A stretch of 64,000 nucleotides of DNA, from positions 62,001 to 126,000 of the forward strand of contig JAFEBQ010000005.1 in assembly GCA_018242585.1 (NCBI GenBank), given 5' to 3'. This document shows positions 1 to 8,208 of the stretch, in pieces. The stretch's first letter is position 1; each line of letters starts with the position of its first letter. The DNA is from Planctomycetota bacterium (GTDB taxonomy: Bacteria; Planctomycetota; Planctomycetia; Pirellulales; PNKZ01). Below the pieces are notes generated by a model. The model did not search any database and had not been told where the DNA came from. It was given only the letters and a program-made list of their open reading frames with translations. The position numbers were made by a program, and so were the translations under genes.

Positions 1-1
1 G

Positions 2-1321
2 CGTACTGAGCAGGTCCGCGTGGAACGCCGCCGGCTGTGGGACCGTGTGGGAGTGATCGACGATGCCGCGTTGCGTGCCCAGGCCGAGCTGCGCAAGAAG
101 ATCTTGGCGCTGCAAACCGACCGAGCCGAAGTCGAGCGGCTGTTGATTGCGGCGCTCCCCGCCGACACGGATTTGACGCGACTAGACCGCTGGTTCGAGC
201 AGAACTCAGCCGACGCGGTTCGCAAGCGCCTGGCCCAGCAGCGTACTCAACGCCAGCAGTTGCGCGAACAGTTGCAACAACTGGCCGAGCAGCGTGGTCG
301 ACTGGCCGAGCGGATCGCCGCCGTGCAGACCGATCGCACCGCGGGCCGGTTGGCCCTGGACATTGCCGCCATCGAACAGCAACTCGACGAGACCATCGAG
401 CGTTGGCAGGTGCTGACCGTCGCGGCCCGCGAGTTGGACAATGTGCGCCGGCAATACGAGACCGAGCGGCAGCCCGAGGCTTTGCGCGTGGCGTCGCGTT
501 GGCTGGCCAGCCTGACCGAAGGGCACTATCGCCGCGTGTGGACGATGCTCGATCGGGACGAGCTGCGTGTTGATGACGCCAGCGGACAGTCGTTGTCGGT
601 CGAATCGCTCAGTTCGGGCACGCGCGAACAAGTGTTCCTCAGCTTGCGACTGGCGTTGGTCACGGCGCTGGCCGAGCGGGGGGCGAGCTTGCCGCTGGTG
701 CTCGATGACATCCTGGTGAACTTCGACGCCCCCCGCGCCCGCGCGGCGGCCGCCGCCTTGGTCGAGTTCTCGGCGATGGGGCATCAGGTGCTGATGTTCA
801 CCTGTCACGAGCACCTGGCCGAGATGTTCCGACAGCTTGAGGCGCCGGTCGTGGCGCTGCCGGATCGCGAGTCACGCGTCGGCGGCTGTCGAATCGTGAT
901 CGGCGAAGTGAAGACCATTGAGCCGGTGCTTCCAGCGCCGGTCATCATGCCCGAGGTACGCATCGAGCCCAAGCCGCGTCAGGCTCCGCCCCGCCGCCGG
1001 CGCTTGCCGCGCGCCGAGCCGGAACCGATTCAAACCGTGGCCGAGGTGATTCCGCTCGAGTTGGAACCCGAGCCGGTCTTTGTGCGGGCCGAGCCGATCG
1101 AGCCGGAGCCGGTGGTGATTCCTCCGGCGCCGGTCGCGCATGCCGAGCCGTTCCAGATTCGCCGGCCGTTCGATCTGTTCACCGGCACGACTTGGCACGA
1201 GCCGGTGCAGGGTGATGTCGAAGAGCCGGCAGAGTTGCAACATCGTCCGGCGGCGCCGGCCTCGCACGGCAGCAACGCGCCGTTCTACAAAGTCTGCAAC
1301 GGCTGGCCCGACTGGTATTAA
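2..1321 (+). CDS. SbcC/YhaN-like AAA ATPase, C-terminal part (5' end outside window)
   Basis: The reading frame is open to the first base of the window, so this is the C-terminal part of a longer protein; the GTG at 20 is internal. About 150 residues of Gln/Arg/Leu-rich helix, probably the returning arm of a coiled coil, precede an ABC-type ATPase lobe: a signature-like LSSGTREQ near residue 200 and a Walker B region [13 protein letters not shown] near residue 235. This arrangement matches the SMC/SbcC/YhaN group of DNA-processing ATPases, which usually partner an SbcD-type nuclease; that partner would lie upstream and is not visible. The last 140 or so residues are a Pro/Glu-rich tail of no recognised function. 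The stop overlaps the stop of the convergent spoVG gene within a shared TTAA. Family assignment is firm; the exact subfamily is inferred. Confidence 0.8.
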   Translation, partial: RTEQVRVERRRLWDRVGVIDDAALRAQAELRKKILALQTDRAEVERLLIAALPADTDLTRLDRWFEQNSADAVRKRLAQQRTQRQQLREQLQQLAEQRGRLAERIAAVQTDRTAGRLALDIAAIEQQLDETIERWQVLTVAARELDNVRRQYETERQPEALRVASRWLASLTEGHYRRVWTMLDRDELRVDDASGQSLSVESLSSGTREQVFLSLRLALVTALAERGASLPLVLDDILVNFDAPRARAAAAALVEFSAMGHQVLMFTCHEHLAEMFRQLEAPVVALPDRESRVGGCRIVIGEVKTIEPVLPAPVIMPEVRIEPKPRQAPPRRRRLPRAEPEPIQTVAEVIPLELEPEPVFVRAEPIEPEPVVIPPAPVAHAEPFQIRRPFDLFTGTTWHEPVQGDVEEPAELQHRPAAPASHGSNAPFYKVCNGWPDWY

Positions 1322-1971
1322 GTCGAGGATGACCCAGGGGGTGAAACCCCTGGGCTGGGTGCGGGAGTGTCCGCCTGTTGCGGCGCGCTAGTTCCGGTTG
1401 GCGCGTTGCGTGCGACTGGCGGACGGTGTGGACCGCGGGGTTGCGATTCGGCCGCGTCGACCTTGGCCGCGTCGCCGGTGCGCAACTCGCGCCGCGGTGA
1501 CGGCTCGCGCGGCGCGCCGCTTCCCGAAGTCGTGCCGTGAGGCACCGCGACGAATTCTTCCTCAAAGTCCTCGTAGCTCGACACGTAACCGGCCTGCTTC
1601 GAGCGTTCGACCTCGGCGTGAAACGCCTCGATGATCCGGGCCTGAACCGCCTCGCGACAACTCGAATTGATCGGATGGGCGATGTCGGCGTAGAGGCGCA
1701 CCCGGCCGTCGTCGCTCTTGGGAATCCGATCGGGATTCAGCCGCAGGCCGCACTGGTTGCAATAGCTGGCCCGCAGGTGATTCTTGCAGCGACACTGGGG
1801 GCAATGGGCCGCGAGCTTGCGGCTGGGCATGGCGACAAAGGCGCCGTTTGGCCCCTCGATGATTTTCAGATCGCGAATCACGAAACAGTTGTCGAGCGTG
1901 ATCGAGCAGAAGGCTTGCAATCGCTCGCCCGAGTCTTCCATCAGTTTGATGCGAACTTCCGTCACTTCCAC
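1318..1971 (-). CDS. spoVG: SpoVG family protein with an inserted zinc ribbon
   Basis: Residues 1-50 carry the SpoVG core, including [15 protein letters not shown] and the [10 protein letters not shown] strand. The second half, with the characteristic HPINSS motif, follows at 99-104. Between them, where ordinary SpoVG has a short loop, sits a zinc-ribbon-like insert with Cys57/Cys60 and Cys71/Cys74. A disordered tail of about 70 residues rich in Pro, Ser, Ala and Arg completes 217 residues, about twice the usual length. I place the start at the GTG at 1971 because a strong AAGGAGG lies 7 bases upstream; the open frame continues further 5' without similar support. SpoVG proteins are site-specific DNA/RNA-binding regulators in Firmicutes. 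The gene lies downstream of ispE, echoing the ispE...spoVG order of Bacillus. The metal site is an inference from the Cys spacing. Confidence 0.87.
   Translation of the reverse strand: MEVTEVRIKLMEDSGERLQAFCSITLDNCFVIRDLKIIEGPNGAFVAMPSRKLAAHCPQCRCKNHLRASYCNQCGLRLNPDRIPKSDDGRVRLYADIAHPINSSCREAVQARIIEAFHAEVERSKQAGYVSSYEDFEEEFVAVPHGTTSGSGAPREPSPRRELRTGDAAKVDAAESQPRGPHRPPVARNAPTGTSAPQQADTPAPSPGVSPPGSSST
1333..1354. repeat. Hairpin with CCCAGGGG/CCCCTGGG arms inside the 3' end of spoVG
   Basis: The 8-bp arms pair perfectly around a 6-nt loop. The same stem with a different loop recurs at 48839-48860, where a T run makes it a terminator. Here it lies inside the spoVG reading frame and encodes part of its Pro/Gly/Ser tail, close to the convergent stop codons. 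Confidence 0.7.
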
Positions 1972-2112
1972 GGCCGGCCTCCTTGTGCTGGGTCCGCGGC
2001 GGCGGCGATTGACTCGCGCCGTCGTGGGCCATGCTGCTTGCCCACGGGCAAGCGTCCCACGCGCGCTGGCCGACAAATTGCAGGCCCTGGCCGGCGCGCT
2101 GTTGTTGTTAAC

Positions 2113-3012
2113 TCACACGATGCACTCCACCTGGAACACTTGCCACGCAGCGAGCGAGCGCAGCAGCGAAGCTGCGCGGCGGGCTTGCGCGGCGCTACGG
2201 AACAGACCAAAGTAACTCGTGCCGCTGCCGCTCATCTGGTGAGCGACGCAGTTCAGTTGCGCGAAGCGCGACTTGAGCTGTGACACCGCGTCGCACAACT
2301 GCTCGGCCGGGGCTTGCAGCCGATTGAACAGCGACCGTGCCGTGCCGGCCCAGTTGCCGGCGCGCAGCGTGCTGACCAACTCGGTGGCTCGGCGCGGCTC
2401 CTCGGCGGGGCGGCAGCTCTTGTAGACCGCCGCGGTGCTCAGCCCGACCGGCGGCTTGACGATCACGGCGTGCAGGCCGGCCAGGCCGGCGACCGACTCG
2501 ATCTGTTCGCCGCGACCGCGACAGATGGCCGCCCCGTGGCCAAAGAAAAACGGGATGTCGCTCCCCAACTCAGCGGCCACTTGGACCAGTCGCTCGCGCG
2601 ACCAGCCCAGTTGCCAACCTTCGTTGGCCAAGAGCAGCGCCGCCGCGGCGTTGGACGAACCGCCGGCCAGCCCAGCTTCCCAGGGAATCGACTTCGACAG
2701 GGTAACGTCAGCGCCGGCGGCGTGGCCGGCGCGCTCGCGCAGTCGTTCGAGCGCCCGGAGGACGAGATTGTCGGGTCCGACGGGCAAGGCGGCTTGCCCA
2801 GGCTGGGTCAAATACGGCGCCAGCCGACAGGTGAGCGTCAGCCGCACATCCGCGCGCGGCCGGAACGTCAGGTGATCGTAGAGCGAGACCGGGGCCATGA
2901 GGGTTTCGATCTCATGGTAGCCGTCGGCGCGGCGAGCCAGGACTTCGAGGAACAAGTTCAGCTTGGCCGGCGCGAAGATCGCCAAGCCATCACCGCAGCG
3001 GTGAGTGAACAT
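2113..3012 (-). CDS. ispE: 4-diphosphocytidyl-2-C-methyl-D-erythritol kinase
   Basis: This cytosolic GHMP kinase phosphorylates 4-diphosphocytidyl-2-C-methylerythritol in the non-mevalonate (MEP) isoprenoid pathway. The N-terminal PAKLNLFLEV motif (residues about 15-24) is typical of IspE, and the GHMP ATP-binding loop appears as GLAGGSSNAAAALL in the first half. A second glycine-containing motif, QMSGSGTSYFGLF, lies near the C terminus. The start at 3012 gives 299 residues, the usual size, with GAGGTG just upstream; the frame extends a further 85 codons 5' through repeat-like sequence that I regard as non-coding. spoVG follows 141 bp downstream on the same strand, so the two may share a transcript. 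Confidence 0.94.
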   Translation of the reverse strand: MFTHRCGDGLAIFAPAKLNLFLEVLARRADGYHEIETLMAPVSLYDHLTFRPRADVRLTLTCRLAPYLTQPGQAALPVGPDNLVLRALERLRERAGHAAGADVTLSKSIPWEAGLAGGSSNAAAALLLANEGWQLGWSRERLVQVAAELGSDIPFFFGHGAAICRGRGEQIESVAGLAGLHAVIVKPPVGLSTAAVYKSCRPAEEPRRATELVSTLRAGNWAGTARSLFNRLQAPAEQLCDAVSQLKSRFAQLNCVAHQMSGSGTSYFGLFRSAAQARRAASLLRSLAAWQVFQVECIV

Positions 3013-3782
3013 GGGCACCTCGGAACGAAGAGCGGAGCAACTGCCCAACGCCGCATTGTAGCGCTCGGGTGAAAAAGCGTCAACGCAAGTGGCGCGATAG
3101 CAAGGAAATCGACCACGACGGCACAATGCGAAAGGCGGCAGACAGTTTGAACCGCAAAGACGCAAAGATCGCAAAGCAGAAAGGAGTGCGTTTGGAGTTG
3201 GAGAAGATCGCAGCGAGGTTTTCCTAGAGCGCTCTCTCCGCGCAGCTCGGCGTCCTCCGCGATTCAACTCTTTTGCATTTCTTTGCGCCCTTCGCGCCTT
3301 CGCGGTTCAAATCCGCGGCTTTCCCAGTCCTGTGGCAGTTTCGCAACGTGGACGTCGAGGGAATCTTTGATGTTCAGGAGCGCGCGGGTGCGAAGGGAGC
3401 ATCTCCCTGCCGCCAACCGAAAGTATCTCGGCAGCGGTTTCGTTGCGCGCGGAGATTCGCCGTTATTGGCGAATCGAGATTTCGCCGACAAACGCCGCGA
3501 CAGCTAAAAACACCACACCGAGCGTCGTCTGCAACACTTCCAAGGAGAGCAACATCGACAGAGCCTTCAAGCAAGATTGAGGGCGGGTCGAATCGCGTCC
3601 GTGATTCATCCGTGAGCACTCCATGCCCAGGGATGTCATCGGCGGTTGACGGCGGAAGTTTGAGAAGGTTGCGGCGAGCGTGCTCTCAGCCGCAGACGTG
3701 GTGTGTTCGCTGTAGCCGGTTTTTACGCCCAGCGCGACGGTAGCGAGAATACCGACAGCGCGTGCCTCTGGGCACAGCGGGG
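3013..3782. other. Gene-poor interval with degenerate GCAAAGA-type repeats
   Basis: No convincing coding sequence was seen on either strand. Positions 3149-3312 contain the motif CCGCAAAGACGCAAAGATCGC and a facing copy reading TTTGCGCCCTTCGCGCC, a pair that looks like a dispersed intergenic repeat in inverted orientation. A candidate frame on the minus strand at 3264-3491 overlaps this repeat and has Arg-rich, low-information composition. The interval presumably holds the ispE promoter and the 3' region of the small gene that ends at 3783. Confidence 0.5.
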
Positions 3783-4067
3783 CTACGATCGCCGCGGCTT
3801 GGCCCGTGGCGCCGTGGTCGTGGCTGACCGCTCGGCCAGTTCAGCGCCGCGTTGCTCGTGAACGGCGGTGTTTACCTGACCCTCGGCCCGATGCAGCCAC
3901 AGCTCGATCTGCGTGAGCCATTCTTCGAGCTTACCCCGGTGGAGCTTCAAGCTGGTGAGCCGCTTCTCCTGGGCCAGGCGCGAGACGGCCCGCATCTGGG
4001 CGGCGGCGTCCAGCAGCCGCAGCGTCAGCTCGTCGAGCTCGCGGGGCTGACAAATGATTAGCGTCAT
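3783..4067 (-). CDS. Small conserved-looking protein of unknown function
   Basis: I choose the ATG at 4067, giving 94 residues; upstream in-frame codons encode Arg/Cys-rich sequence without protein character. The product is predicted to be mostly helical, with a leucine-heptad-like stretch (LDELTLRLLDAAAQMRAVS and LEEWLTQIELWLHRAEGQ) and a basic Ala/Thr/Arg tail. No signal peptide or membrane segment is visible, so it is probably cytoplasmic. It stands alone, divergent from the acidic/HTH gene pair that begins about 150 bp away. I do not recognise the family; a helical scaffold or coiled-coil partner is the most that can be said. Confidence 0.55.
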   Translation of the reverse strand: MTLIICQPRELDELTLRLLDAAAQMRAVSRLAQEKRLTSLKLHRGKLEEWLTQIELWLHRAEGQVNTAVHEQRGAELAERSATTTAPRAKPRRS

Positions 4068-4219
4068 GTGGGACTCTCGACATTCAGGATTTCGACAGGT
4101 GAAACGCGCTGGCCGCGCGCGGCCTGCGCCGTTCCCCAGACCCGATCGTAACTTGCGCCGACCGCCTCGTCGACAGAAAACGAACATAATTTAGATCATT
4201 TTTAAGAGCGGATTTTAAT

Positions 4220-4274
4220 TTGAAAAGTGGCCAGTCGAGCGATAAGATGCGGGCGTTAAATGTACAAATGTACA
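4220..4274 (+). promoter_or_regulatory. Sigma70-type promoter followed by a TGTACA-aa-TGTACA operator candidate
   Basis: TTGAAA at 4220-4225 and TAAGAT at 4243-4248 are separated by exactly 17 bp, a near-consensus sigma70-type promoter, in a locally AT-rich stretch. Transcription would begin near 4255. Immediately after it, 4261-4274 reads TGTACAAATGTACA, a perfect inverted repeat of two self-palindromic TGTACA hexamers. That position would let a bound repressor block initiation or early elongation. The HTH protein encoded second in this transcript is the obvious candidate ligand. Promoter and operator are inferred from sequence only. Confidence 0.6.
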
Positions 4275-4295
4275 GTATCTGAAAAGAGGCGGAAA

Positions 4296-4568
4296 ATGCG
4301 AGGGACCACGACGCCTGCCGGCATGCGCGCCGCCGACGCGCGATGCGAATTCGAGCGTGACGAGCCCGGCGATGACGATAACGGCGACGATGTTGACGAG
4401 CGTGAACCGTCGGACGAAGAACTGGCCGGCGAAGGGGAAGGCGTCAGCGAGTTCAACCCCGATGACGATCAGCTCGACGACGAGCCCGATCGGGACGACG
4501 ACTTCGACCTGGAACCCGACGACGACTGGCCTTGTACCGACCGATTAGGCGCCGCTGACGAGGGCTGA
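4296..4568 (+). CDS. Highly acidic small protein, first gene of HTH cassette
   Basis: After about 20 residues the protein is dominated by Asp and Glu (for example DEPGDDDNGDDVDERE and DDDFDLEPDDDW), with no hydrophobic core, so it is probably disordered. I prefer the ATG at 4296, preceded by AGAGGCGG at good spacing. An in-frame ATG at 4260 would sit almost at the predicted transcription start and overlap the operator; it would add 12 residues. The stop is followed 3 bases later by the ATG of the basic HTH/zinc-ribbon protein, implying translational coupling. An acidic partner, DNA mimic or antagonist of the HTH protein is a hypothesis; the sequence shows only charge and linkage. Confidence 0.6.
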   Translation: MRGTTTPAGMRAADARCEFERDEPGDDDNGDDVDEREPSDEELAGEGEGVSEFNPDDDQLDDEPDRDDDFDLEPDDDWPCTDRLGAADEG

Positions 4569-4571
4569 ACC

Positions 4572-4940
4572 ATGCGCATCACCGCCGAGATCATGCACGA
4601 CGTCCTCCGGCTGTTGCGGCAGTCCGAGCAATCGCAGCGAAGCGTGGCCCGAGCCACGGGAGTAAGCCGCGCCACGGTCGCCAAGATCGCCAGCGGCCAC
4701 TTCCGTCCGTTCGTGCCGCGGGAAGGGAACGATCACGATTCATGGCGGCCGACCGGGCCGATTGGCCGGTGTCCCACGTGCGGCGGTCGAGTGTACTTGC
4801 CCTGTCGGCTCTGCAAGGTGCGCACGCTCAAGTCCCAGGAAGCCGAGCGCCGCCGGCGGCCCCACGCCCCGCCTGCTAGCCCGCGCCAGCCGAGTCGTCC
4901 CTGGGGGGTTAGAAAGGAGAATGTTGAAAGGAGAAAGTAG
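4572..4940 (+). CDS. HTH DNA-binding protein with C-terminal zinc ribbon
   Basis: Residues 19-42 form a canonical helix-turn-helix (SQRSVARATGVSRATVAKIA). They are followed by a short linker and a four-cysteine knuckle, Cys67/Cys70 and Cys78/Cys81, in the form CPTCGGRVYLPCRLC. The C terminus is strongly basic and Pro-rich. The first helix (AEIMHDVLRLLRQSEQ) resembles resolvase/transposase-type HTH regions, but no catalytic domain follows, so a regulatory role is more likely than recombination. I recall similar HTH plus CPxCGxxVYxPCxxC proteins in planctomycete genomes, but that is memory, not a search. It is co-transcribed with the acidic gene and lies behind the TGTACA palindrome, suggesting autoregulation. 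Confidence 0.75.
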   Translation: MRITAEIMHDVLRLLRQSEQSQRSVARATGVSRATVAKIASGHFRPFVPREGNDHDSWRPTGPIGRCPTCGGRVYLPCRLCKVRTLKSQEAERRRRPHAPPASPRQPSRPWGVRKENVERRK

Positions 4941-4948
4941 AAATGCGT

Positions 4949-5407
4949 TCACGCGTCTCCGCCGCGGCGGTGGATTTGTGTCCACGCATTGCGGATCACC
5001 TGCTCGGCGGCGCTTTGAATCAGGCTGGGGCTGATCGTGGCGATCAGGCCTTTCAACTCGGTGACGCGGGCTTCCCAATCGAGCTGTGAACCGGTATCAG
5101 TCGGTGTGATCCGAATGTGCGATTCGACGACTACCCGCATGCCGATCCCCTGGCCGTCAATCGATGTGCGAGCTGCGCTGGGAAATGTCTTGTCGAGCAC
5201 ACGGATCGTCAACGTCAGCTTGCCGCGCAGGAACGAGAATCCCGGCCGCACGATCGCCTTGAGCGTCTGCTCGTCAACGCGCTCGGTCGACTCGGCGTCG
5301 GGAATTGTAGACGCGACGTTGTCCAAGTTGGTGACAATGTCGAACAACTCGCCTGGCGGCAGCTTGAACGTCTCGGTTCCACCGAACTGGTACTTGGCTG
5401 TGCTCAT
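4949..5407 (-). CDS. SRPBCC (CoxG-like) START-fold protein
   Basis: The 152-residue product fits the CoxG/SRPBCC helix-grip fold. It begins with a short strand and FKLPPGELFDIVTNLDNVASTIPDAEST, the typical pocket-opening region, and continues with beta strands (LKAIVRPGFSFLRGKLTLT) and a long C-terminal helix (PSLIQSAAEQVIRNAWTQI). Such proteins bind hydrophobic ligands or membranes; in carboxydotrophs CoxG helps insert CO dehydrogenase, but no Cox genes are nearby, so the specific role is unknown. It is cytosolic with no signal peptide. The gene converges on the HTH cassette with an 8-bp gap and has an ATG start. Confidence 0.8.
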   Translation of the reverse strand: MSTAKYQFGGTETFKLPPGELFDIVTNLDNVASTIPDAESTERVDEQTLKAIVRPGFSFLRGKLTLTIRVLDKTFPSAARTSIDGQGIGMRVVVESHIRITPTDTGSQLDWEARVTELKGLIATISPSLIQSAAEQVIRNAWTQIHRRGGDA

Positions 5408-5466
5408 GGATGGTTCTGCTGGCTACCGCTGGTCGAGACGATATGAACTAATCTAAAAGGTTGATG

Positions 5467-5601
5467 TCGGGTAGCCCGGACAGCTCGACTGTCCGGGTCG
5501 CGTCAGCGACAAGAGGGTTCGTGAAAACGTCTGAATGCTAATCGGCTTTGCCTCGTGGTCCTCTTGTTGCTGCGCAACCCCGACAACAAGTTGTCGGGGC
5601 C
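5467..5601. repeat. Composite palindromic repeat, copy 1
   Basis: A hairpin CCCGGACAG...CTGTCCGGG is followed by TCGCGTCAGCGACA and, about 60 bp on, by TTGTTGCTGCGCAAC and a second hairpin CCCGACAAC/GTTGTCGGG that ends in GGGGCCACCC. The same order of modules, with different arm sequences, occurs at 44584-44713. The interval 5408-5696 holds no gene and also contains a third small palindrome, GCTAGCCACCAGTGGC, near 5644. Confidence 0.65.
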
Positions 5602-5696
5602 ACCCGATTGAACTTGAGAATCACACACGCTTCGCACTGGTGGGCTAGCCACCAGTGGCACCCGAAGTATGACTCGCTGCTTCCAGTATTACGAGT

Positions 5697-7046
5697 TCAT
5701 CCCGCGAATGGTTTCAGCGCCGCCAGCGCGGCATCGCACAGTTGCTGGGCGGCGGCGGCGGTTTGCGCCTCGGCAATCGCGCGGACGATCGGTTCGGTGT
5801 TGCTGCCGCGGACCAGCAACCAGCGGCCGGGCCAGTCGAACCGCAGGCCGTCGAGCTTATCGACCGTGGCGTCGGCAAAGTGTCTTTCGAGCGCCGCTAG
5901 CGCGGCTGGCAACTTACCATCGGCCACGCTGGCTTTGGTCTTGTGGATTTCATAGCGCGGCAATTCGTCGGCCAACTGGGCGATGGTCGCCTCGCGAGCC
6001 GCCATCGCGTCGAGCAGCAAGGCCATGCCGACAAAGCTGTCGCGCACCAGCACCACGCGCGGGTCGATAACGCCGCCGTTCCCCTCGCCGCCGAGCACGG
6101 CCTCGTGCTCGCACATCAGATCGACGACGTTCGCCTCGCCGACGGCCGACCGGAAGAACGGCACGCCATACTTCGTGGCCAGATCCTCGGCCATCCGGCT
6201 GGTCGAGCAATTGGTGACGATTGGCCCCGGTGTTTGGCCCAGCACATGATCGACGCACATCGCCAGCGTCTTTTCCTCGCCCAGGTAACGCCCGGCCGCG
6301 TCGATCACCGCCAGCCGGTCGGCGTCGGGGTCTTGGCAAAAGCCGACCTCGGCTTTCGCCGTGCGAACCGATTGCAGCACCCCCGCCAGATTCTCTTCGG
6401 TCGGTTCGGCAGGGTGCTCGAACTGGCCATCGGCCGGTTCCCCCAAGACGGTCAACTCGCAATCGAGCGCCTCGAGCAGCGCGCGGCCGAGCAAGCTGCC
6501 CGAGCCGCGGTTCGCGTCCAGCAGCACGCGGAACTTCCGGCGCTTGATGCGCTCGACGTCGACCGTGGCCAGAATGGTGTGCAAGTGAGCGTCGGCGGCG
6601 GCCACCACGGTGGCGGCGCGGCCGACTTGTTGCCAAGGAACCCAAGCCGGTGAGCCTGAGCGGTAGCGATCGATGACCTGCATTCCCTCGGGTTTTGGGA
6701 TCACGCGCCCTTCGCCGTTGAACAATTTCAGGCCGTTGTACTCCGCCGGGTTGTGGCTGGCCGAAACTTGAATGCCCCCGGCCGCGCCGACGTGCCGCAC
6801 CAGCACGCCGACGGTGGGCGTGGCGGCGATGTCGGCGTCGATCACGTGGCGCCCCACGGCGCGAAGCCCGGCGCTGACCGCGTCGAGGAGCATCCGCCCC
6901 GTGGTGCGGCCATCGCGTCCCAGGACGACGCCGCCCGGCGGCAGCAAGCTGGCGAACGCGGCACAGTAGCGAGTGGCGTTCTCGGGCGTAAGCGATTCGC
7001 CGACGATGCCGCGCAGGCCCGAGACGCTGATGATCGGTTCTTTCAT
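5697..7046 (-). CDS. glmM: Phosphoglucosamine mutase / phosphohexomutase
   Basis: This alpha-D-phosphohexomutase interconverts 6-phospho and 1-phospho sugars, probably glucosamine phosphate for peptidoglycan precursors. All four signature loops are visible: the phosphoserine loop SASHNPAEYNG with Ser97, the Mg-binding DPDADR near residue 240, the sugar-specificity loop GEGNGGVI, and the phosphate-binding RGSNTEPIVR near the C terminus. At 449 residues it has normal length. The start at 7046 (ISVSGLRGIVGES follows immediately) is preferred over an in-frame ATG 28 codons upstream. The opening motif resembles GlmM proteins of archaeal type, but phosphomannomutase activity cannot be excluded. An aldose epimerase lies 180 bp upstream on the same strand. 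Confidence 0.88.
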   Translation of the reverse strand: MKEPIISVSGLRGIVGESLTPENATRYCAAFASLLPPGGVVLGRDGRTTGRMLLDAVSAGLRAVGRHVIDADIAATPTVGVLVRHVGAAGGIQVSASHNPAEYNGLKLFNGEGRVIPKPEGMQVIDRYRSGSPAWVPWQQVGRAATVVAAADAHLHTILATVDVERIKRRKFRVLLDANRGSGSLLGRALLEALDCELTVLGEPADGQFEHPAEPTEENLAGVLQSVRTAKAEVGFCQDPDADRLAVIDAAGRYLGEEKTLAMCVDHVLGQTPGPIVTNCSTSRMAEDLATKYGVPFFRSAVGEANVVDLMCEHEAVLGGEGNGGVIDPRVVLVRDSFVGMALLLDAMAAREATIAQLADELPRYEIHKTKASVADGKLPAALAALERHFADATVDKLDGLRFDWPGRWLLVRGSNTEPIVRAIAEAQTAAAAQQLCDAALAALKPFAG

Positions 7047-7228
7047 GCGGCCAATATAGGGCGCGCGCGGGTGATCCGACAACACGAGCTTCGTCATCCG
7101 CCACTGCTTCAGGAAAACAGATTTAACCACGGAGCGGAAACTGCAAGCTTCAGTGCATGCTGTTTACCTTGCTTTGGCAACATACAAGCCGCTCCGTGGC
7201 GATCTTGAGCTGCCGAAATGATGCGTCG

Positions 7229-8167
7229 TTACGCCTCGATCCGCATCCAGTACCGCGCCGACTCGCCGGCGGCCAGCGTGCGCAGCCCGGCGTTCACCCC
7301 TTCGGCCAATAGCTCGTAAGCGTCAGGCGCGCAGGTGTACGGCTCGACGCAAATTGCCTCCCGATGCGCCGGCGTGAACACGACGCAGTGCGAGAAGTTG
7401 TCGCTGAACGTGATGTCGACGCGCCGCGACTGGTCGGCCGAGACCAGACTAGTCCGCACCAGGCCGGCGCTGGTCAGCCCCGTGTAGACGTCGTCGAGTT
7501 TCAAATCGCCGAACCGCGGCCCGTGCTGCAAATCGAAGCTCCCTTTGGCTGGCAACAACCGACCGGTCGGCAACATGTTCGATTGCTCGTACCGCTGGCT
7601 GGCCGGCACCGTCACGCGGGCGTCGTCAGCCGGTGAGTTCGGCGTCGCGGGCAGCCGGAACCAGGGATGCAGCCCCAGGCCGAATGGTAACTGCTTGTCA
7701 TCGGGATTCTTGACGTCAATGGTGCAACGCAGCGCGCGGCCGTGAACTTCGTACGCCACCGTCAATTCAAAGGCCGCCGGCCAGCGCTTCGACCATTCCG
7801 GATCATTCGGCGGGACGGCGAATCGTCCGACCAGGCGCGCGTTCGACTGCTCGATCACCTGCCACGGACGGCCGAGCACATAGCCGTGAATGGCGTTTCC
7901 TCGGCCGTCGTCCCCGTCGAGCGCGTAAGTCCGATCGGCGTAGTTGAGCTGCTTGCCGTGCAACCGGCCCGGGTAAGGAAACAAGATCGGCGTGCCCGAC
8001 CGCGAGGGTCGCTGCTGACCTAGCGTGAACTCGGGCAGCGACCAGAGGACTTCGTCCTGTTCGCGCCCGCCGGGTCGGAAGCTCACGCAGTTGAAGCCGA
8101 GCCCGGGCATGATCGTGGCCTGGGAACCGGTTGCGGCGTCGGTGATCTGAACCAGCGGCTGGGTCAT
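7229..8167 (-). CDS. Aldose 1-epimerase family protein
   Basis: This galactose-mutarotase-fold protein of 312 residues is cytosolic. The catalytic framework is present: NAIHGYVLGRPW (His near residue 93), GLHPWFRLP (His near 168), and the C-terminal ICVEPYTCAPDAYEL, whose Glu fits the catalytic base. The arginine of the substrate pocket is probably in FPYPGRLHGKQL. Such enzymes interconvert alpha and beta anomers of aldoses, in this clade often hexose or hexose-6-phosphate forms. It lies upstream of the phosphohexomutase on the same strand, a reasonable sugar-metabolism pairing, but 182 bp apart. A dispersed repeat occupies its promoter side. Confidence 0.87.
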   Translation of the reverse strand: MTQPLVQITDAATGSQATIMPGLGFNCVSFRPGGREQDEVLWSLPEFTLGQQRPSRSGTPILFPYPGRLHGKQLNYADRTYALDGDDGRGNAIHGYVLGRPWQVIEQSNARLVGRFAVPPNDPEWSKRWPAAFELTVAYEVHGRALRCTIDVKNPDDKQLPFGLGLHPWFRLPATPNSPADDARVTVPASQRYEQSNMLPTGRLLPAKGSFDLQHGPRFGDLKLDDVYTGLTSAGLVRTSLVSADQSRRVDITFSDNFSHCVVFTPAHREAICVEPYTCAPDAYELLAEGVNAGLRTLAAGESARYWMRIEA

Positions 8168-8208
8168 GATATTGCTCTTGGGGGTTCTCGCAAGGCGTCA
8201 CCAATTAC

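Noticed and set aside
3264-3491. Possible 75-residue gene on the minus strand
   Set aside because: It overlaps an inverted GCAAAGA-type repeat and has no start-site support or protein-like composition.
5950-7104. 384-residue frame on the minus strand
   Set aside because: It overlaps the phosphohexomutase in another frame; strongly Arg/Ala/Gly-rich with no domain.
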